Assembly: GCF_008304605.1 (NCBI RefSeq)
Contig: NZ_PIJY01000025.1
Coordinates: forward strand, 31,261 to 95,260
Length of the DNA stretch: 64,000 nucleotides
Source: Oceanobacillus polygoni
GTDB taxonomy: Bacteria; Bacillota; Bacilli; Bacillales; Amphibacillaceae
Direction: 5' to 3'
Part shown: positions 63,961 through 64,000 of the stretch, piece by piece
Layout: every line of letters starts with the position of its first letter
How positions within the stretch are numbered: the first letter of the stretch is position 1
Program-made: the position numbers and the translations under genes
The notes under the pieces: model-generated
Database searches by the model: none
What the model was told of the DNA's origin: nothing
Seen by the model: only the letters and a program-made list of their open reading frames with translations

Positions 63961-64000
63961 GTTAAGTCCTCGATCGATTAGTATCCGTAAGCTTCACGTG
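63961..64000 (-). rRNA. rrl: 23S ribosomal RNA, 3' end (cut by window edge)
   Basis: On the minus strand the last 40 bases contain GGATACTAATCGATCGAGGA followed by CTTAAC, the conserved 3' end of Bacillales 23S rRNA. The 68-base spacer to 5S (63893-63960) holds no tRNA. The gene continues beyond the window. Confidence 0.92.

Noticed and set aside
1..64000. CRISPR array, prophage or tRNA genes
   Set aside because: No spaced direct repeats, phage structural or integrase genes, or tRNA-like cloverleaf sequences were seen; the only mobile-element trace is the IS3 relic at 63170-63730.

Overview
The window reads as a low-GC Gram-positive chromosome, most likely a halotolerant or marine Bacillaceae (Oceanobacillus/Virgibacillus-like). 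The genus is an inference from gene content and low GC. Supporting signs are strong AGGAGG-type ribosome-binding sites with many GTG/TTG starts, GlcT/RAT and PyrR attenuation, CcpA cre sites, NiaR control, and a trmB-ytzH-ytmP-ytlR-ytlQ-thpR-rsuA-ytgP order like that of Bacillus subtilis.

Region 1 (1-19.8 kb) is a catabolic island. A CdaR/PucR-type regulator (16.7 kb, +) is divergent from a four-gene operon: FAD amine/imino-acid oxidoreductase, class I aminotransferase, thiamine-diphosphate enzyme, aldehyde dehydrogenase. These could act in series (substituted amino acid to amino acid to 2-oxo acid to aldehyde to acid). Downstream on the same strand lie an ornithine-cyclodeaminase-family gene, an SSS symporter with a small membrane partner, a four-part HcnABC-like dehydrogenase (BFD [2Fe-2S] protein, ferredoxin-like subunit, FAD subunit, DAO-type subunit), an IT-superfamily permease, an Asp/Glu-racemase-like protein, a class III aminotransferase and the start of an APC permease. 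A PutP-like symporter follows the regulator. The substrate is not identifiable from sequence alone.

Region 2 (19.8-28 kb) is acetate or monocarboxylate use: ActP-like symporter, DUF485 partner, AcsA with a cre-like site at its promoter, then a LytT/LytS-type two-component pair and a second ActP-like symporter coupled to the kinase. Region 3 (28-33 kb) is NAD metabolism: niaR divergent from nadC, which is followed by a TAXI binding lipoprotein and a fused TRAP permease. This arrangement suggests a NAD-precursor importer.

Region 4 (33-48.5 kb) is mixed: GldA, CHRD protein, a degenerate YkuI EAL protein, acyl-CoA dehydrogenase, a MarR remnant, YkvI, a TetR regulator with a 41-bp palindromic operator plus an MBL hydrolase, YrdB, a fumarase/aspartase paralogue with an altered catalytic loop, glcT-RAT-ptsG, and HelD. 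A promoter-terminator pair without a clear gene lies upstream of helD (48.49-48.68 kb) and may be a small RNA. Region 5 (48.9-63.1 kb) is conserved core: prfC, yjzC, PyrR-attenuated pyrP, trmB, ytzH, ytmP, ytlR, ytlQ, thpR, rsuA, ytgP, a BaiN/YtfP-like flavoprotein, and a dicarboxylate/amino-acid symporter preceded by a run of five hairpins. The window ends with a decayed IS3-family transposase next to the 5S and 23S genes of an rRNA operon on the minus strand.
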